Positions 39,125 through 50,564 of a stretch of DNA of 64,000 nt are shown piece by piece (the first letter of the stretch is position 1; each line of letters opens with the position of its first letter). The DNA is from Macrotis lagotis (lineage: Eukaryota > Chordata > Mammalia > Peramelemorphia > Peramelidae). The notes beneath the pieces are model-generated. The model was not told where the DNA came from and did not search any database. It saw nothing but the letters and a program-made list of their open reading frames with translations. The DNA is taken from NCBI RefSeq assembly GCF_037893015.1, contig NC_133662.1, positions 204,301,696-204,365,695 of the forward strand, in the 5' to 3' direction. A program made the position numbers and the translations under genes.

Positions 39125-39825
39125 GGGTATCACTACTTATTAGAGAAATGCAAATTAAAGTCTCTCTCTGAGGTACCACCTCAAACCTCTCAGACTGGCC
39201 AATATGACCAGAAAGGACAATAATCAATACTGGAAGGGATGTGGGAAATATGTGACACTAATGGATTGTTGGTGGAACTGTGAGCTCCTCCAATCTTTCT
39301 GGAGAGCAATTTGGAATTACGCCCAAAGGGCAACAAAAATGTGCATACCCTTTGATCCAGCAAAGACCACTCCTGGGTCTATACCCTAAAGAGATTGCAA
39401 AATAGGGTAAAAACATCACTTGTACAAAAATATTCATAGTAGCCCTGTTTGTGGTGGCAAAGAATTGGAAATTAAGTGAATGTCCTTCAATTAGGGAAAA
39501 GCTTAACACACTGTGTTTTTTGTGCTTCATGGAACACTATTATTCTATTAGAAACGAGGAGGGGTGGGAATTTAGGTAAACCTGGAAGGATTTGCATGAA
39601 CTGATGCTGAGTGAGATGAGCAGAACCAGAAGAACATTTCACACCCTAACAGCAACATGGGAGTGATGGTTAATCTTAATGGACTTGCTCATTCCATCAG
39701 TGCAACAATTAGGCACAATTTGGGGGGATCTGCAATGGAGAATACCATCTGAATCCAGAGAAAGAATTGTGGAGTTTGAACAAAGACAAAAGACTATTAC
39801 CTTTAATTAAAAAAAATTGTTATTA
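39125..39825 (+). mobile_element. 5'-truncated L1 3' end
   Basis: Same family as the reverse-strand L1 at 33,918 ('ggcaacaaaaatgtgcatac', 'gcagaaccagaagaacattt', 'acagcaacatgggagtgatg'). Ends in an A-run near 39,810. A short frame reads KCIPFDPAKTTPGSIP, an ORF2 C-terminal motif. Confidence 0.88.
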
Positions 39826-39835
39826 TGTAAGTTTG

Positions 39836-40078
39836 TAAGTTCAGTCATGCCTGAAATCCTCCAGACCTCGTTTGAGGAATTTTGTTGGGGCAAAAACGCT
39901 AGAAGGTTTACCAATTCCTTATCAAATACATTCTACAAATAAGGAAATTGAAATATACAGGTTTAAGTGTCTTGCCCAGGGTCACACAGCTGGTAAATAT
40001 TTGAAGCTAGATTTAGACCCATGAAGATAAGTCCTTCTGATGCCAAGCCTAGTAGTATATCCAAAGCCATGGAAAGAA
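39836..40078 (-). mobile_element. SINE with BovB/RTE-like 3' end, reverse strand, diverged
   Basis: A decayed RTE-type tail ('cagacctcgtttgaggaatt') leads into 'gcccagggtcacacagctgg'. It abuts the L1 tail. Confidence 0.7.
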
Positions 40079-40079
40079 A

Positions 40080-40195
40080 TTTAAACATCATCTCATTTAA
40101 TTCCTGCATGTTGTAGATGAGGAAACTGAGGTCATTTGAAGTTAAATAACTTGTTCAAGGTCTCACAGATATTGAGTGAAAGAAGTTATTAACTA
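40080..40195 (+). mobile_element. MIR-like fragment
   Basis: 'gtagatgaggaaactgaggt' and 'gttcaaggtctcacaga' mark a short MIR-related piece. Confidence 0.6.
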
Positions 40196-40654
40196 GGAAT
40201 TTAACTTTTTTCCATTTTTAGATGGATCTAATTTTTAGGAAAATTTCTATATTATATTGCATTCAAATTTGCCTCTCATTTCAATTTTCAATTAATTGTC
40301 CCCTTTTCTACCTTCTGGGGCCAATATAAACCAATTTAATCACTTTTACAATTGCTAGTCCCCAGTTAAGGGTATACAGCCTTTATATCCAATCCCACTC
40401 CACCTTCAACATTTCTCTTCTCCAGGCTAACCAACCTCACTTCTTTTAATTGGACTCAAGGTCCTTCATCATCTTGGCTGTCTGGTTATCAAAGTTCTGC
40501 AATTTAACAATATGTTCTGAAAATGTGACCTTCTGAGATTGATAAAAGATCTGTGATATGACCATAACGATCAGGACAAATTACAAATGGAATATTTGCT
40601 GGAATTACCACCAGGCAATATGTCTTCTAATTTACTTTTTCTGATTATAATTTA
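40196..40654. other. No recognised feature
   Basis: No supported feature. Confidence 0.5.
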
Positions 40655-40910
40655 CAGACAGCTAGTTGGTACAGTAAATATAGTGTTGGTCCTGGAATCA
40701 GGAAGACCTGAGTTCATATCTGTTCTCAGACCCTTGCTAAGTGATCCTGGACAAGTCAGGATCAGGAAAGTTTGTTTTAGTTTCTTCATCTGTAAAATGA
40801 TCTAGAGAAGAAAATGAAAAAAAAAAACCATTCTAGTATCTTTTCTAAGAAAACTCCAATTGGGGTCAAAAAGAGTTGGATACAATTGAAAAGACTGAAC
40901 ACAAATTATA
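40655..40910 (+). mobile_element. SINE with BovB/RTE-like 3' end
   Basis: 'cagacagctagttggtacag' through 'ggtcctggaatcaggaagac' into the RTE-type tail 'attggggtcaaaaagagttg'. Confidence 0.85.
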
Positions 40911-41654
40911 ATTTGAAAGAAAAGTAAAAACATAGAGACCAAGAAGTGGTTCTTCTCCTTAAATTTATCAAATTTTGCTGAAAGTAATTCTCAAAGAAAA
41001 AATTATTCTCTATAGATCATAATCTCTCTTAATTCCCCAATTTATGAAGACAGTAAAAAGATCAAAGTCTTTTCTAGAATTAGTACTCACACAAATCCAA
41101 CTAAAATATTTGCTAGCCAAAACACAAGACTAACAAATAATTTTAAAACTATCAAATATGAATGATACTTGTGGGAAGTATCCTTGTGGCTATAAAAGAC
41201 TATTTTTTTCAAGAATAAAGAATTACTTAAGAAAATGGATTATAATATATTTTTATTTATTTCTATGGAAGAGGAAGTATTCTTAAGGAAGAATACAATG
41301 AAAATCAAATAAACAAACATTGGATAAAATGATGTGCTGAAAAAATGTATAGGTCTATGGAAGAATACTCATAATCTATAGTATTAAAATCATTTTAACC
41401 TATGGTGAGGCAAAAATGGAAATCAATAAACACTCATTTAAAACAAAAAAGTAAAATCATTTTAAAAGAAAATCTCCTTGGCTATAATAAGATCAAGCAG
41501 CTAATCTCTTTAAGAATTGCAAAATTATTCTAATTTTTATATAGAAAGATCTTAAAGACTTTAGACATAGGATATAACCACCACCCAAGTTTGCTATAGG
41601 GAAAAAAATCTTATAGATTTCATGGCATTGCTATAGAAAGAGAGAGAGGAAATC
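40911..41654. other. No recognised feature
   Basis: AT-rich, many A-runs, no frame or repeat that I recognise. Confidence 0.5.
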
Positions 41655-41790
41655 ATTATATTTGACCTCAGGAAGATGTGGTTTCAAGTCTGATTTTTGA
41701 CACATTACACTCTACATGATCCTGTGACTCTCAGAATCCCAAGCAACTTCCTTGAAGAGAAGGATATTCTCATCAGAGAATATCCTTTTG
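41655..41790 (+). mobile_element. CORE-SINE fragment with short hairpin
   Basis: 'tgacctcaggaagatgtggt' and 'cagaatcccaagcaacttcc' match a CORE-SINE subfamily. A perfect 12-bp-arm hairpin (aaggatattctc / gagaatatcctt) lies at 41,760-41,787. Confidence 0.6.
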
Positions 41791-41964
41791 TTAATGAAAT
41801 CATAGTTCACACTTATTATTTCTGGTTTTTTAAACTACAATAATAGAGGGGTGGTTTTTATACTTATTCATATTAGTACTCATTTTCTTCATTTTGTTAT
41901 AAAAACCTTATATTTAAGATTAATTTTGAAGATTCATATGACTACAAATGCAACTTCTATGTAC

Positions 41965-42085
41965 ACCAGACATAGCACTGGTCTTGGAGACAGGATGTCT
42001 GAGTTCAAATCCAGCCTTAGACACTTGATACTTAGTAGCTGTGTGGCAAGTCACTTAACCCCAATGCTTCTTGAATAAATGCATG
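41965..42085 (+). mobile_element. tRNA-derived CORE-SINE
   Basis: 'agcactggtcttggagacag' to 'agtcacttaaccccaatgct'. The head is truncated. Confidence 0.85.
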
Positions 42086-42340
42086 GAAGACTACAGAATC
42101 ACAAAATCTTAAGAGTGAGAAGTGACCTAAGAGACTATCTAGTTTTTTGTTTTTTTTTGTTTAGTTTTGCTAGGCAATGGGGTTAAGTGACTTGACCAAG
42201 GTCACACAGTTTGATAATTATTAAGTGTCTGAGCTGAAATTTAAACTCAAGTCCTCCTGACTCCAAGGCTGATGCTCTATCCACCAAGCCACCTTACTGC
42301 CCCCAAGACCATATAGTTCAACCCATACCAAAATGTGAAT
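42086..42340 (+). mobile_element. MIR-like element split by a reverse-strand SINE
   Basis: MIR-type sequence 'agtgacctaagagactatct' is cut by a SINE and resumes 'agttcaacccataccaaaat'. Confidence 0.55.
42142..42303 (-). mobile_element. tRNA-derived CORE-SINE, reverse strand
   Basis: T-rich end, then 'tgaccaaggtcacacagttt' and 'ccaccttactgcccc'. Probable TSDs 'gactatctagtt' and 'gaccatatagtt'. Confidence 0.9.
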
Positions 42341-42656
42341 GCTGTACAACTTACCACTGAATCAAGCAAGTGCCAAGAAATATATATATACATATATGTA
42401 TATATATATGAATTATGAGGGGAAAATTATAAATTTAGTAAAAAATTATAAATTAATAGTAAATGACATTTATAATGAAAACAGAATTTTTTAAAAAAAA
42501 ATTTAAATACTCTCAAGAAACACTCAAATTTTAATGGAGAAGGATGGTGTTAGTTTAACTGATAATCTCAGAAAAATCCTGAGACTAGTCAGCTTCTTCA
42601 GGTCCTAGCAAACACAGAACAAAAGAGAAAATAAAAAGAAACTTTTCTAATTATAT

Positions 42657-42660
<4 letters not shown>

Positions 42661-42692
<32 letters not shown>
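42661..42692. repeat. (CA)16 microsatellite
   Basis: Pure CA run of 16 units. Confidence 0.98.
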
Positions 42693-42695
<3 letters not shown>

Positions 42696-44650
42696 CCCCC
42701 TTCAATCCAAATACTTTCGACACTTAGAATGTGATTAAAAACTCACTTCTCACTTACCACTTTTTCAGATACCAATACATGTATACACATGGACCTTTCT
42801 ATTGACTTGAATGTGGCAAGTGCTGTCCACTAAAGAATGATGTAAAGTTCAGCCAGAACAAACACAAGGGAGGAAGACTATCTTCCTGCCATAACTTTAT
42901 ATAACATTATTGTTTCCCCTGAACTCTTCAGATTTCCTGCAGGTAAGAGACCCTTGGAGTATACTCAGCCTAGCAAGAACTCTTAACAGGAATTGGACAT
43001 GAGTTCCTACCAATGAAGATACAAAAAAGCCAGGTAATTTCAGTGAAATGATTGTGGTAAGGTGTTCAACAGGCAGTTCAGACTTATAGTCCACATTGAA
43101 ATATATACAGAGAAGTCATGTTACAGGGTCCTGCTGCTTGGAATGATGGATTTTGTTTGAAGTTGAAACAACACCTGTAGCATATAAAGTGTGATTATTA
43201 AATATAAACTCAGAATCAAAGAGTTTATTACAATTGAAAAGGACTTTAGATTTTATCTAGTCCATTCTCTCCTGGAACTTCAGACTTTATTTGAATTACT
43301 CTCACTGTAATTGCCAAACATTAAATCATAGTTTTACCTAGAGTCAGACAATTACAATTTTTTTTAATTTCATCTACTAAGAACTGTTAAATCTAAAAGA
43401 ATAAAAAGAAAAGTAAAAAATATTCCTGCTCTCAAGGAGTTCACACTCTAAAGAGAGTGTCATCAGGAAAACAACTGTGATAGAGAGACAAAACAAGACA
43501 GATAAGATATTTACATATATACATAAATTATATATAATTACATAAATTATATATATATGTGTGTTCATAAACACATATGTACATACACATGTATGTGCGT
43601 ATTTTGCTTATATGATGGATGATGCTTCCAAAGAGGAAGACTGATAAAACTAGATGGTAGAACACCCCAAGACATAGCACAGCACAAGAAGAAAGAAGCA
43701 GAGGAATATAAAGCAAGCAAGTTTTTTCAAAGAGAAATACAGTGTAAGAGGGACAGACAAGGAGGTTTGAAACAAATCAGGTTCACCGGAATTCCTAGTG
43801 GAATAAATAAAAGACACAAAAACCAGTGGAGTCTGGTAAGCTTTCAAAAGTTTCCTATCTGATTCCAGCAGGACTAGACATGGGAGGAGGGAATAAGTAG
43901 CTTGGACCTGGTGTGCAAAGAAAGGTTTGAGGTGATTGCTGTGATTCATGCTGAGCTGGGGGCAGAGGAAATATAGGACATTATCAGTGAGTTCAAACAA
44001 CCCACTGATGGACAAAAGACTTTTGACTGAGTGACTCAAAGAAATTGAACTCCCCCTGCTTCTTCAGTTAGTGAAATGGGAAGGCTGCTGAGATTCTTAC
44101 ATATGTTGCATGAAAATTTAACAAGATTTAGTCAAAGATCAGGGGGAAAAAGTGATACCCTTGAAATTCACTTATTAATAACTTTGACTTATAAAGCTAT
44201 GTCTTTGAGAAAATAGGATAAATGAAAATCTATTTTAGGTTTCTGGAGAATATTGAAATATTTGCAAGGGAGAGATGAAGATGAGATCATCAAATAAAAG
44301 GAAGAAAATATAGAGAACTAAATATTAAATATACCAAGAATAAAATCATTTCAATGTGAGAAAAGAAAATTAGAGAAAATTTGGAAAAGAAGTCATTTTG
44401 TTAATTAATTAGAAGGCATAGAAGAATAGTCCTATATATTGAGCAAATATGAGCAAAATACATGAACTTATATGAACAATACAATTATATTTTAAAAATT
44501 GATTTTTTTCTAATGCCATGGACCAATAAATCAGATTATCAGTTGCTTAATAAAGGCTGAAATAGCTGGACACTCCTCAAATAAAGATTTTTTTTTGGTA
44601 TGTGCTTTGTAAAATCTTTAGGTTCATTTCAATGTATTCTTTTAGGAAAA
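42693..44650. other. Mostly unassigned
   Basis: About 2 kb. 43,410-43,500 ('gctctcaaggagttcacact') may be a fragment of the repeat family at 52,255. A TA/TG-rich patch lies at 43,510-43,600. A reverse 129-codon frame (43,650-44,039) shows no domain. Confidence 0.45.
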
Positions 44651-44655
44651 ACATC

Positions 44656-44695
<40 letters not shown>

Positions 44696-44700
44696 GATAT
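44651..44700. repeat. Palindromic (TA)n repeat
   Basis: About 15 TA units flanked by 'atcataaa' on the left and its complement 'tttatgat' on the right, giving a nearly perfect 50-bp palindrome. Confidence 0.93.
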
Positions 44701-44837
44701 TTTGAGTGATATGACCAAATGAACTCCACGGTATAAGTTCATAAATGTATCAGTTTGGAACATATGTGCTCCTAATTCATTTTTATAAGACAATATTTAT
44801 CTCTGGAATCATTGAGTCATCATTTGAACATGAGGTA

Positions 44838-45225
44838 TATTTCCTTCTTCCCTCCCTTTCTCCTTCTCTTTCTCTTTCTCTCCCTCCCTTCTTCTTTCCA
44901 TCCCTTCCTCCATCCCTCCCTCCACCCTCTCTCCCTCCCTTTCTTCCTCCCTCCTACCTTTCCTTCATTCCTTCCCTCTTTTTCTTTCTCTCTTCCTTCC
45001 CCCTTTCCTTCCTTCCTTCCTTCCTTCTTTCCTTCCTTCCTTCCTTCTTTCCTTCCTTGCTTCCCCATCCCTCCCCCACCTTCCCTCCCTCCCTCTCTCC
45101 CTCCCTCCCTCCCTCCCTTCCTTCCTTCCTTCCTTCCTTCCTTCCTTCCTTCATTCCTTCCTTCCTTCCTTCCTTCCTTCCTTCCTTCCTTCCTTCCTTC
45201 CTTTTCTTCCCTTCCTTCCATGCTT
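44838..45225. repeat. (CCTT)n polypyrimidine tract, about 390 bp
   Basis: Almost pure pyrimidines on the plus strand, dominated by CCTT and CCCT units. The lack of stops yields long artefactual Ser/Leu/Pro and Lys/Glu/Gly/Arg frames. The length may be mis-assembled. Confidence 0.98.
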
Positions 45226-46089
45226 CCTACATTATGTGAGAGTCAAGTTACAGTATGTTCAACTGTGGCTGATCCAAACAATACAAGCTCAGAATATTCT
45301 GCCTCTAATTAGGCACAAACAGTCCATGTGAACATTTGGGGAAGATTCTCTAAGTTTGTACATCTCACATTTCTTCTGAGCTTCTTCAATTCAGCTTTGC
45401 TAATAGAGCACAAGGCCTTCTTTGATTTGGACATAGCATATTGGACAATCTTTTGCTACCCTTACCTTTATCACACAATCAATTCCAAAATTATTTATAT
45501 AGACCTTCAAAGTGTCCTAGAAGAGCTTCTTCTAACCATCATATGAACTCCCATCTTGCACGAGTTCTCCATTAAATAGCCTTTGAGATATATGTGCATT
45601 TGGTATTCAAACAATGTGGTCAGCCCACATTCCTTCTTTTCTTCCTCCCTTCCTTCCTTCTTCCTTTGTTCCTCTCTTCCTTTCTGATGTGTGTGGTTTT
45701 GTCCATGCACCCAAGTGTAGAGGCTACCACGTTCTTCTCTACTGTTCTTTCCCCTCATTTCTCCTCTCCTATCCTCAAAATGGAAAATTTCAAAAAAGTC
45801 AGGTCACCACAGTCTCCCATAATTAGTACTTGGTTAGCTAGAATTCTCATATTTGACAATCGAAGAACAAAAATACAGGGAAAACTAGGACATTTTCAAA
45901 GTTAAAAAGATATTCCCTATGGAAAATAATAATTATAATAATAGTATTATAATGATAATGATGAAAAATATAACAATAATTATAATAATAGCATTTGTTC
46001 TCAAAACAGATCAATGACATCAGGGAGGTGATGCCATGACAAGTGATTGAGTTAGATTTGAGTGAGGAGAGACTGTGCTAAGTTACCAG
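45226..46089. other. No recognised feature apart from a short pyrimidine tract
   Basis: A CTTC-rich patch lies at 45,630-45,690 and an AAT/TAA-rich patch at 45,920-45,995. Nothing else is supported. Confidence 0.45.
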
Positions 46090-46308
46090 TCTCACTTTCT
46101 CTTCCGGGGCCATCTGGGTCCAGTGGCCAGATATGAATTAGGATGACTAAAGATGGCCTTAGGTGTGAAGGAGTCAGGGTTAAGTGACGTGCCCAAGGTC
46201 ACAAAATTAGTAGGTGTCAAGTGTATGAGGCTGGACTTCAATTCCTGCCCTCCTGAATTCAAGGCTAAAGCTTTATCCAATGTACCACCTAGCTGCTCTT
46301 CCCTATGT
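46090..46308 (-). mobile_element. CORE-SINE with 'ctggccactggacccagatg'-type tail, reverse strand
   Basis: 'ctttctcttccggggccatc' followed by 'ggttaagtgacgtgcccaag' and 'tgtaccacctagctgctc'. Same family as 48,443-48,665, in the opposite orientation. Confidence 0.85.
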
Positions 46309-47160
46309 ACAAATTACTGTTGAACTATTCCAATGATGCTATGGGTGTTCAAAGAATACAAAAGTTCTAATTATTCTGAAATAATGGACTCAGTATTTGA
46401 ATCTGAATGACATCAGACTAAATAAAAGAGATTATTTTACTCAAAGGTAAATAATCCCCCATACTACAGAGGAGAGTGTGGGAAGAGGAAAGAGTTGGAG
46501 GTATACTCCTGTCCTAGAAACTGGGGCTAGAAAATCAAGAAAGGACTGCAAATTGGAGGAATAATCAATCATTCATCTTTTATTTCAAAAATAATCTCAT
46601 AGGTACGTTGGCTATAAAGATACCATTTCTATTACAATTTTAATTTTAGCTTTAAAAGATTGAAAAAGAAACAAAGACTCAAGTCCTCTGTTCTCAATGC
46701 AATTGCAGGACTAAGCAAGTTTAGCTAGTGAAATCCCAAGTGTTATAGGCACAGCTAGATTGGACTGATGACTTTAACAGTGTGACAGTAAATCAGACAA
46801 ACAACCTCTTATATCCTGTGCCACCTGAGGTGAGAAATCTGTAAGCTTCAAAAAAGACTGCAACAAGCATGGTCTAAGTCAGGGAGTTAGACAAAAACCT
46901 GAATCAGTTAAGTCACCCTACAGCAAAGTATGCTACTGAAGTGGGAAGGTACTCTCAATGTTGCATATTTCATTTAGTTATTTGCTAAGAGAGCTCCATT
47001 ATCTCATTGGTATGGATTCCACCAGAGACAATTGTAATCTCTCCATGTCTTCTTTTGTGTGGTTCTTTTATGTCTACTTCTATAAAATCCAAAGAAGAAT
47101 TACCTATTATGATGGAAGCCTTGCTTTCTTTTAAAGACTAGAAAGGAAAAATGATTTCAG
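46309..47160. other. No recognised feature
   Basis: No supported gene or repeat. Confidence 0.45.
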
Positions 47161-47294
47161 GTACCAACACCACCATCACAACAACAACAGCAGCAACAAC
47201 AACCTCACATAGATTGGATTAGTGGTCCATATCACCTTATCCAATCTATGTGAGGTTGTTGTTGCTGCTGTTGTTGTGATGGTGGTGTTGGTAC
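47161..47294. repeat. Long near-perfect inverted repeat with CAA/TTG core
   Basis: Left arm 47161-47219 (59 bases) and right arm 47239-47294 (56 bases) are reverse complements apart from one extra CAA triplet in the left arm. The loop is 19 bases. The arms contain CAC/CAA triplets and a unique end ('ctcacatagattggat'), so this is not simply a microsatellite. Confidence 0.97.
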
Positions 47295-47459
47295 TGGTGC
47301 TTGGTTGGGTATTTCTCAGACTGAGTGTCCCTATCTCTCCTAGGCTAGAAGTGCAATATCTCCAATTACTCAGTTTTACTACTGATCATTTTACAGAATC
47401 AAGTTCTAATGGGTAGTTTAGGCCAAGCTAGGAAATGAGCTTTAATTGCATTGAAATCT

Positions 47460-47552
47460 ATCACCTTCAAACTAGAACACTGGTCTTGGAGTCAAGAAGA
47501 CAGGAGTTCAAATCCAGCCTCAGACACTTGACTCTTAGCTTTATGACCTTGA
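47460..47552 (+). mobile_element. CORE-SINE, 5' piece, split by an LTR
   Basis: 'actggtcttggagtcaagaa' to 'tttatgaccttga'. The rest of the same SINE resumes at 48,443. Confidence 0.85.
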
Positions 47553-48442
47553 TGCAGGGAGTTGTAGATGTAGGAGATATTGTGATTAGAAACAAATTTT
47601 GTGGAAAGAAAAATATTACCGATGCCTATCTGGAGAAATCTGTTGTTCAAAGTGACTTTATTGTTAAATGTGAATTTGTCATGATGGGAAAGGCCTTAGC
47701 TTGTTCCCTTTCCTCTAATTTCCAGTTTCCAGTCTACTTGACCATGGCCCTTGTTGGGTCAAACTTGCTCTGGTGTGACAAGAAATGACATGTTGGACTT
47801 AGGGGTCTCACACCTTGGGACAGGAAAGATAAGTACATAGCTTGTCTATTGAAGAATACCTGGAGTCAGGTGCTAGACCACTCTCCAAGTGCCACCCTTG
47901 TTCAACCTACTATAGAAGTACATTTAAGTTATCTGGAAGAAAAGAGTCCCTCCTTTTCTCTCTTCTTCACCCTACCTTCACCTTGCAAGGATGGCTATCT
48001 CTCTCACTTTCTTTCTAAGCCAGGCCATGTGCTCCTGGCCTCAACCATTGGAGAACCAAGGGCCTCTATACATTTAGCCAAATTAAGCCAGCTCTTATGA
48101 CTCTCTATCCTTTCCCCCTTAGCCAGGACTCCTGGCTATTTTTCTTTTATTTTCTTGTCTCTTTCACTCAAACCTCTCAGACTCACCTTAAGTCTCTGCT
48201 CAGTAATCTCTCCCTGGTTGTTTCTCTCTGTCTGTCTAACAAACCTTGTCTAATTTTTGTTATTCTCCTGCCCTCTGGCAATTTACAATGTGCTTGCTGC
48301 TGCTATTCCAGGAGGAAAAAAAGATTTTAATCTGTACCCTTTGCAAGCTTGTATAATAAATCCTGAATCCACGGTTGTGTGTGAATTCTTTCACCATATA
48401 AGACCTCTCAATCTTAAATTGGCATACCAACCCCCAGCAACA
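47553..48442 (+). mobile_element. Solo LTR of an endogenous retrovirus inserted in a SINE
   Basis: Starts with TG and ends with CA. A 7-base direct repeat 'accttga' flanks it (47546-47552 and 48443-48449), of which about 6 may be the true duplication. AATAAA lies at 48,355-48,360 and is followed by a U5-like stretch ('gacctctcaatctta'). No gag, pol or env is present. The 3' portion matches the LTR ending at 50,564, so both belong to related families. Confidence 0.78.
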
Positions 48443-48665
48443 ACCTTGACCAAATCAATTAATACTGATTGCCTCACATCCAAGACCATCTCCAGTTGTC
48501 ATGATCTATATCTGGCCACTGAACTCAGATGGTTCTGGAAAAGAAAGCGAGTCTTGTGACATAGCACAGTCCCCCTTCACTCAAATCCAGTTCGTGTACT
48601 TGTCCTGGCATCACTTCCCTGATGTTGTGGTCTTCTTGGAAAATGAAGAACAAACATCATCATAC
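48443..48665 (+). mobile_element. CORE-SINE, 3' piece, split by an LTR
   Basis: Resumes with 'accttgaccaaatcaattaa' and continues with 'ctatatctggccactgaact' and 'gaagaacaaacatcatcat', the tail type also seen at 46,090 (-) and 51,188 (+). Confidence 0.85.
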
Positions 48666-48797
48666 TAGTTCTGCTAGAACAGCACTCTTCCTCATATTAT
48701 CCCTTCAAACACTTTTATATATTCTCTCTCTCCCCAAAGACTTGCCTTTTTCAATTGAAACTGATACTTTTTATGGTTTCTTGCCACATATCATTCT

Positions 48798-48955
48798 TTT
48801 TTAATTTAATTTAATTTATTTTATTTTATATTGTTTTGCAAGGCAATGGGGTTAAGTGGCTTGCTAGGTAATTATTAAGTGTCTAAAGCTGGATTTGAAC
48901 TCAGGTGCTTTTGACTCCACGGCCAGTGCTCTATCCACTGTGCCACCTAGCTGCC
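48798..48955 (-). mobile_element. CORE-SINE, reverse strand
   Basis: T-rich end, 'aggcaatggggttaagtggc', a deletion of the 'cacacag' section, then 'ccactgtgccacctagctgc'. TSDs include 'acatatcattct' on both sides (ending 48,797 and 48,967). Confidence 0.92.
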
Positions 48956-49049
48956 ACATATCATTCTAATAGCCCTACTCTTATTGCTTTATACTGGATC
49001 TATCATTTCATTGACTTGAGAATATTGCATATCTGCATATTCTTCATCC

Positions 49050-49200
49050 AAAAGGCTTAGAGTTATATAGGGATACTATGAAATTAAATTGCCCATTATC
49101 ACATATTCCTTAGGTACAGTTAGTGTGACTTAAATCCAGACTTTCCTGATCCTAAGGCCACCTTTCTGTTCACTATATATCAATTCCTCACTCCTTCATA
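49050..49200 (-). mobile_element. CORE-SINE / MIR-like fragment, reverse strand
   Basis: 'ttaaattgcccattatcaca' and 'ccagactttcctgatcctaa' are characteristic of this repeat group. Confidence 0.6.
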
Positions 49201-50099
49201 AAATGTCCAGTGAAGTTACTGGAGGACAGAGTGGTTGCTACCTGATTATTTTTATTTGTAAGGATAATGTGTTACAAATCAAATACTTAGGTTCTATTTG
49301 TTCTAATATTTCTATTAAATTCTTATTTCCCTCTATGCCATGAGACTGCTTCTTCCTCCTCATCACATCTTTGCTACCTGTACATATTCCTAATCTCCAC
49401 ACATGACTACAATAAATAAATAGATCAATGAAGGACAGATAAACATTTATTTGCTCATTCTCTTAATGGCAAACTTTAATCTATTAAATGCAAAACACCT
49501 CCAAACATTGAGTAGCAGGGGTACAACCTGGGACTAGAGAGAACAAATTAATGCCTTATAACAAAATATGAAGCTTCAACTTGGTCTGTGAGTCCCTGGT
49601 TTACCCAAGATCTAGATTCATTGAAGGCCATTCCATCCCAATCTTGCCTTACCACCCTCTCATTTTCATTCTGATCATAGTCACAGATTCTAATCCACTT
49701 ATCTTCTCTGTGGTCCAATCATGTCCTGAAATCTATGTTAATGTCCTAAAACAATAGTCTTTTCTATTTTAATCTTGACAAAGAATAACAGCTTTAAAGG
49801 CAAATACAATATTGCAATGATAATTATCATTTTCATTTCTTCTCCTATTCTTCTCCAAAAGTTCCAGTGCACTCTATCATTAGTCACATCTCTTTCTACC
49901 TATTCTATTATCTGGAAACAGGGAGAACACAGCCACATCTTCTTTGAGGGTGGAAATCACATAATTATTAATGAAACCAAAGATTTTTCTATTTCAGTAG
50001 GCATGTCATACTATAGAAGGAGAAACATAGAAGAAATATTCTCTAGTAAGGAAAGTTATCTATGCCTGTCTGACCCTAATCAGATGTAAATTGATTCCT
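49201..50099. other. No recognised feature
   Basis: Some of 49,700-50,099 could be the 5' part of the LTR that follows; I could not place its start. A 104-codon frame (49,775-50,089 +) has no recognised domain. Confidence 0.4.
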
Positions 50100-50333
50100 A
50101 TTGTTCCATTGTTAAATATAAATCTACAACCTCATCTCATTCCTCCCCACCTCCCACTTACACCCTGTTACCTGATTTTAGTCCTGTAGAAGGGGAGGGA
50201 TTTCCCCCTTTGCCCATATTCTCCTGGTCCTTTTATGCCCAGGGAGTGGGCAAGACTATAAAAATCCATCCTGGACCTCCCCTCTTGGCCCAGATGTACT
50301 TGAGTCTCAGTCCAATCTGAGCTTCTGACTGCT

Positions 50334-50387
<54 letters not shown>

Positions 50388-50564
50388 TGCCTAGCTTTTT
50401 GTTATTCATCACCACTGTCCTCAAGGGAAAAAAAATCTTAATCTATAAACTTTGCAGACTTGAACAATAAATTTTAAATTTATTTCAACTTCACGGCTAA
50501 ACTTGAATTCTTTTACCTTCAAGACCTCTCAATCTTATTGGTGACACAAATTTCCCCAGTAACA
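50100..50564 (+). mobile_element. LTR (3' part clear), related to 47,553-48,442
   Basis: TATA-like 'tataaaa' at 50,257-50,263, AATAAA at 50,466-50,471, then a U5-like 'gacctctcaatcttat' and a CA end at 50,564. R/U5 aligns with the LTR ending at 48,442. The 5' limit is uncertain and no internal retroviral sequence adjoins. A (CT)n run lies inside. Confidence 0.68.
50337..50386. repeat. (CT)n microsatellite in the LTR
   Basis: About 24 CT units between the TATA-like box and the polyadenylation signal. Confidence 0.97.

Noticed and set aside
44745..45312. Long forward frames of 164-166 codons and reverse frames of 66-133 codons
   Set aside because: They are translations of the CCTT repeat, which lacks stop codons in most frames; the residue composition is pure low complexity.
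47222..47416. Val/Leu-rich frame suggesting a signal peptide or membrane segment
   Set aside because: The hydrophobic run is the TTG-rich arm of the inverted repeat.
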